Below the pieces are notes generated by a model. It was given only the letters and a program-made list of their open reading frames with translations. It was not told the origin of the DNA and did not search any database. A DNA stretch of 22,135 nucleotides, from positions 1-22,135 of the IMG/VR virus record IMGVR_UViG_3300021142_000200; one strand, given 5' to 3'. How positions within the stretch are numbered: position 1 is the stretch's first letter; the number at the start of each line of letters is the position of its first letter. The stretch is from a virus. The position numbers and the translations under genes are program-made. Below, piece by piece: positions 21,975 to 22,135 of the stretch.

Positions 21975-22135
21975 TTAAGCCGCGATTCTGCAAGCAAGCT
22001 CTTGGTACAGCGGTGCCCAACCATACAACACATCTAAACGAGTAGGAATACTATCGTTATTAATTGTGTATTGGCGGACAACCCGCATGGAAAGTCCAAC
22101 TTCTTTGTCAGATGCTCTGCCTGCAAAGTGGACTC
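21975..22135 (-). CDS. Major coat protein, P22 gp5-like, C-terminal end (partial)
   Basis: Only the last 52 residues are in the window; the gene continues past the right edge. The sequence VGLSMRVVRQYTINNDSIP, then TRLDVLYGWAPLYQELACR, matches the characteristic end of P22-type coat proteins (SMRxVRQYxI...RLDVLYGW). The stop TAA is at 21977..21975. It has a much higher CpG density (about eight in 160 bases) than the genes just downstream, which marks a composition boundary. This identifies the phage as having a P22-like HK97-fold capsid. Confidence 0.85.
   Translation of the reverse strand, partial: VHFAGRASDKEVGLSMRVVRQYTINNDSIPTRLDVLYGWAPLYQELACRIAA

Noticed and set aside
1-22135. tRNA or rRNA genes
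   Set aside because: I saw no cloverleaf-like GC-rich blocks or conserved TTCGAAT/GGTTCGA arms on either strand in a read by eye; a tRNA scan would settle this.

Overview
This window is part of a tailed-phage genome (or prophage) of the podovirus type, with P22-like virion architecture, probably infecting a Gram-negative (proteobacterial) host. Evidence for this is the C-terminus of a P22-type coat protein at the right edge, gp4- and gp10-like tail-stub proteins, Q/A-rich ejection proteins, a three-TM GTA-type holin, an M15-type endolysin, and lambdoid accessory genes (NinB, YbcO-like HNH). The DNA is AT-rich and strikingly poor in the dinucleotide CpG. The host cannot be named from this sequence.

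Layout. Positions 1-1067 hold five small minus-strand genes, including the left-edge partial gene: unknown early proteins, one with a signal peptide, one with a C-terminal membrane anchor, and one very acidic with Cys/His residues. They diverge from a small Cro/YdaS-like HTH gene (1219-1386) across a regulatory gap with several inverted repeats. From 1491 to 5107 a tightly overlapping plus-strand operon encodes a replication initiator with a DnaT-like C-terminus, a short helicase-loader-like protein, an ABC-ATPase/GNAT fusion that is the best candidate for an unusual nucleic-acid modification enzyme, two small unknowns, a PD-(D/E)XK nuclease, NinB and a YbcO-like nuclease. This operon meets the late operon tail to tail at 5104-5107.

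From 5104 to the right edge everything is on the minus strand. In transcription order from the right: coat protein (partial), a small virion protein, a terminator, three small virion proteins, a long repeat-containing tail-fibre-like protein, a small protein, a second fibre protein, a pectate-lyase-fold tailspike, a small protein, gp4-like tail accessory factor, gp10-like DNA-stabilisation protein, a small tail protein, a cupin, three ejection proteins, a coiled-coil/TM protein, a gene that appears to need a -1 frameshift at a run of nine A, holin, endolysin and a short distal gene. Terminase, portal and scaffold are presumably beyond the right edge.

The most unusual features are: (1) extreme, patchy CpG loss (no CpG in about 3.4 kb around the ejection genes) against a CpG-containing block at about 12.2-17.6 kb, which suggests mosaic acquisition; (2) the ABC-ATPase/GNAT fusion with a small CpG-rich patch exactly at its domain junction; (3) a second fibre gene whose C-terminal half matches the neighbouring tailspike in both protein sequence and composition; (4) the probable frameshifted gene at 6193-6833; and (5) a hexamer repeat plus dyad inside the initiator gene that could be the replication origin. 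No stretch longer than about 300 bases lacks a gene.
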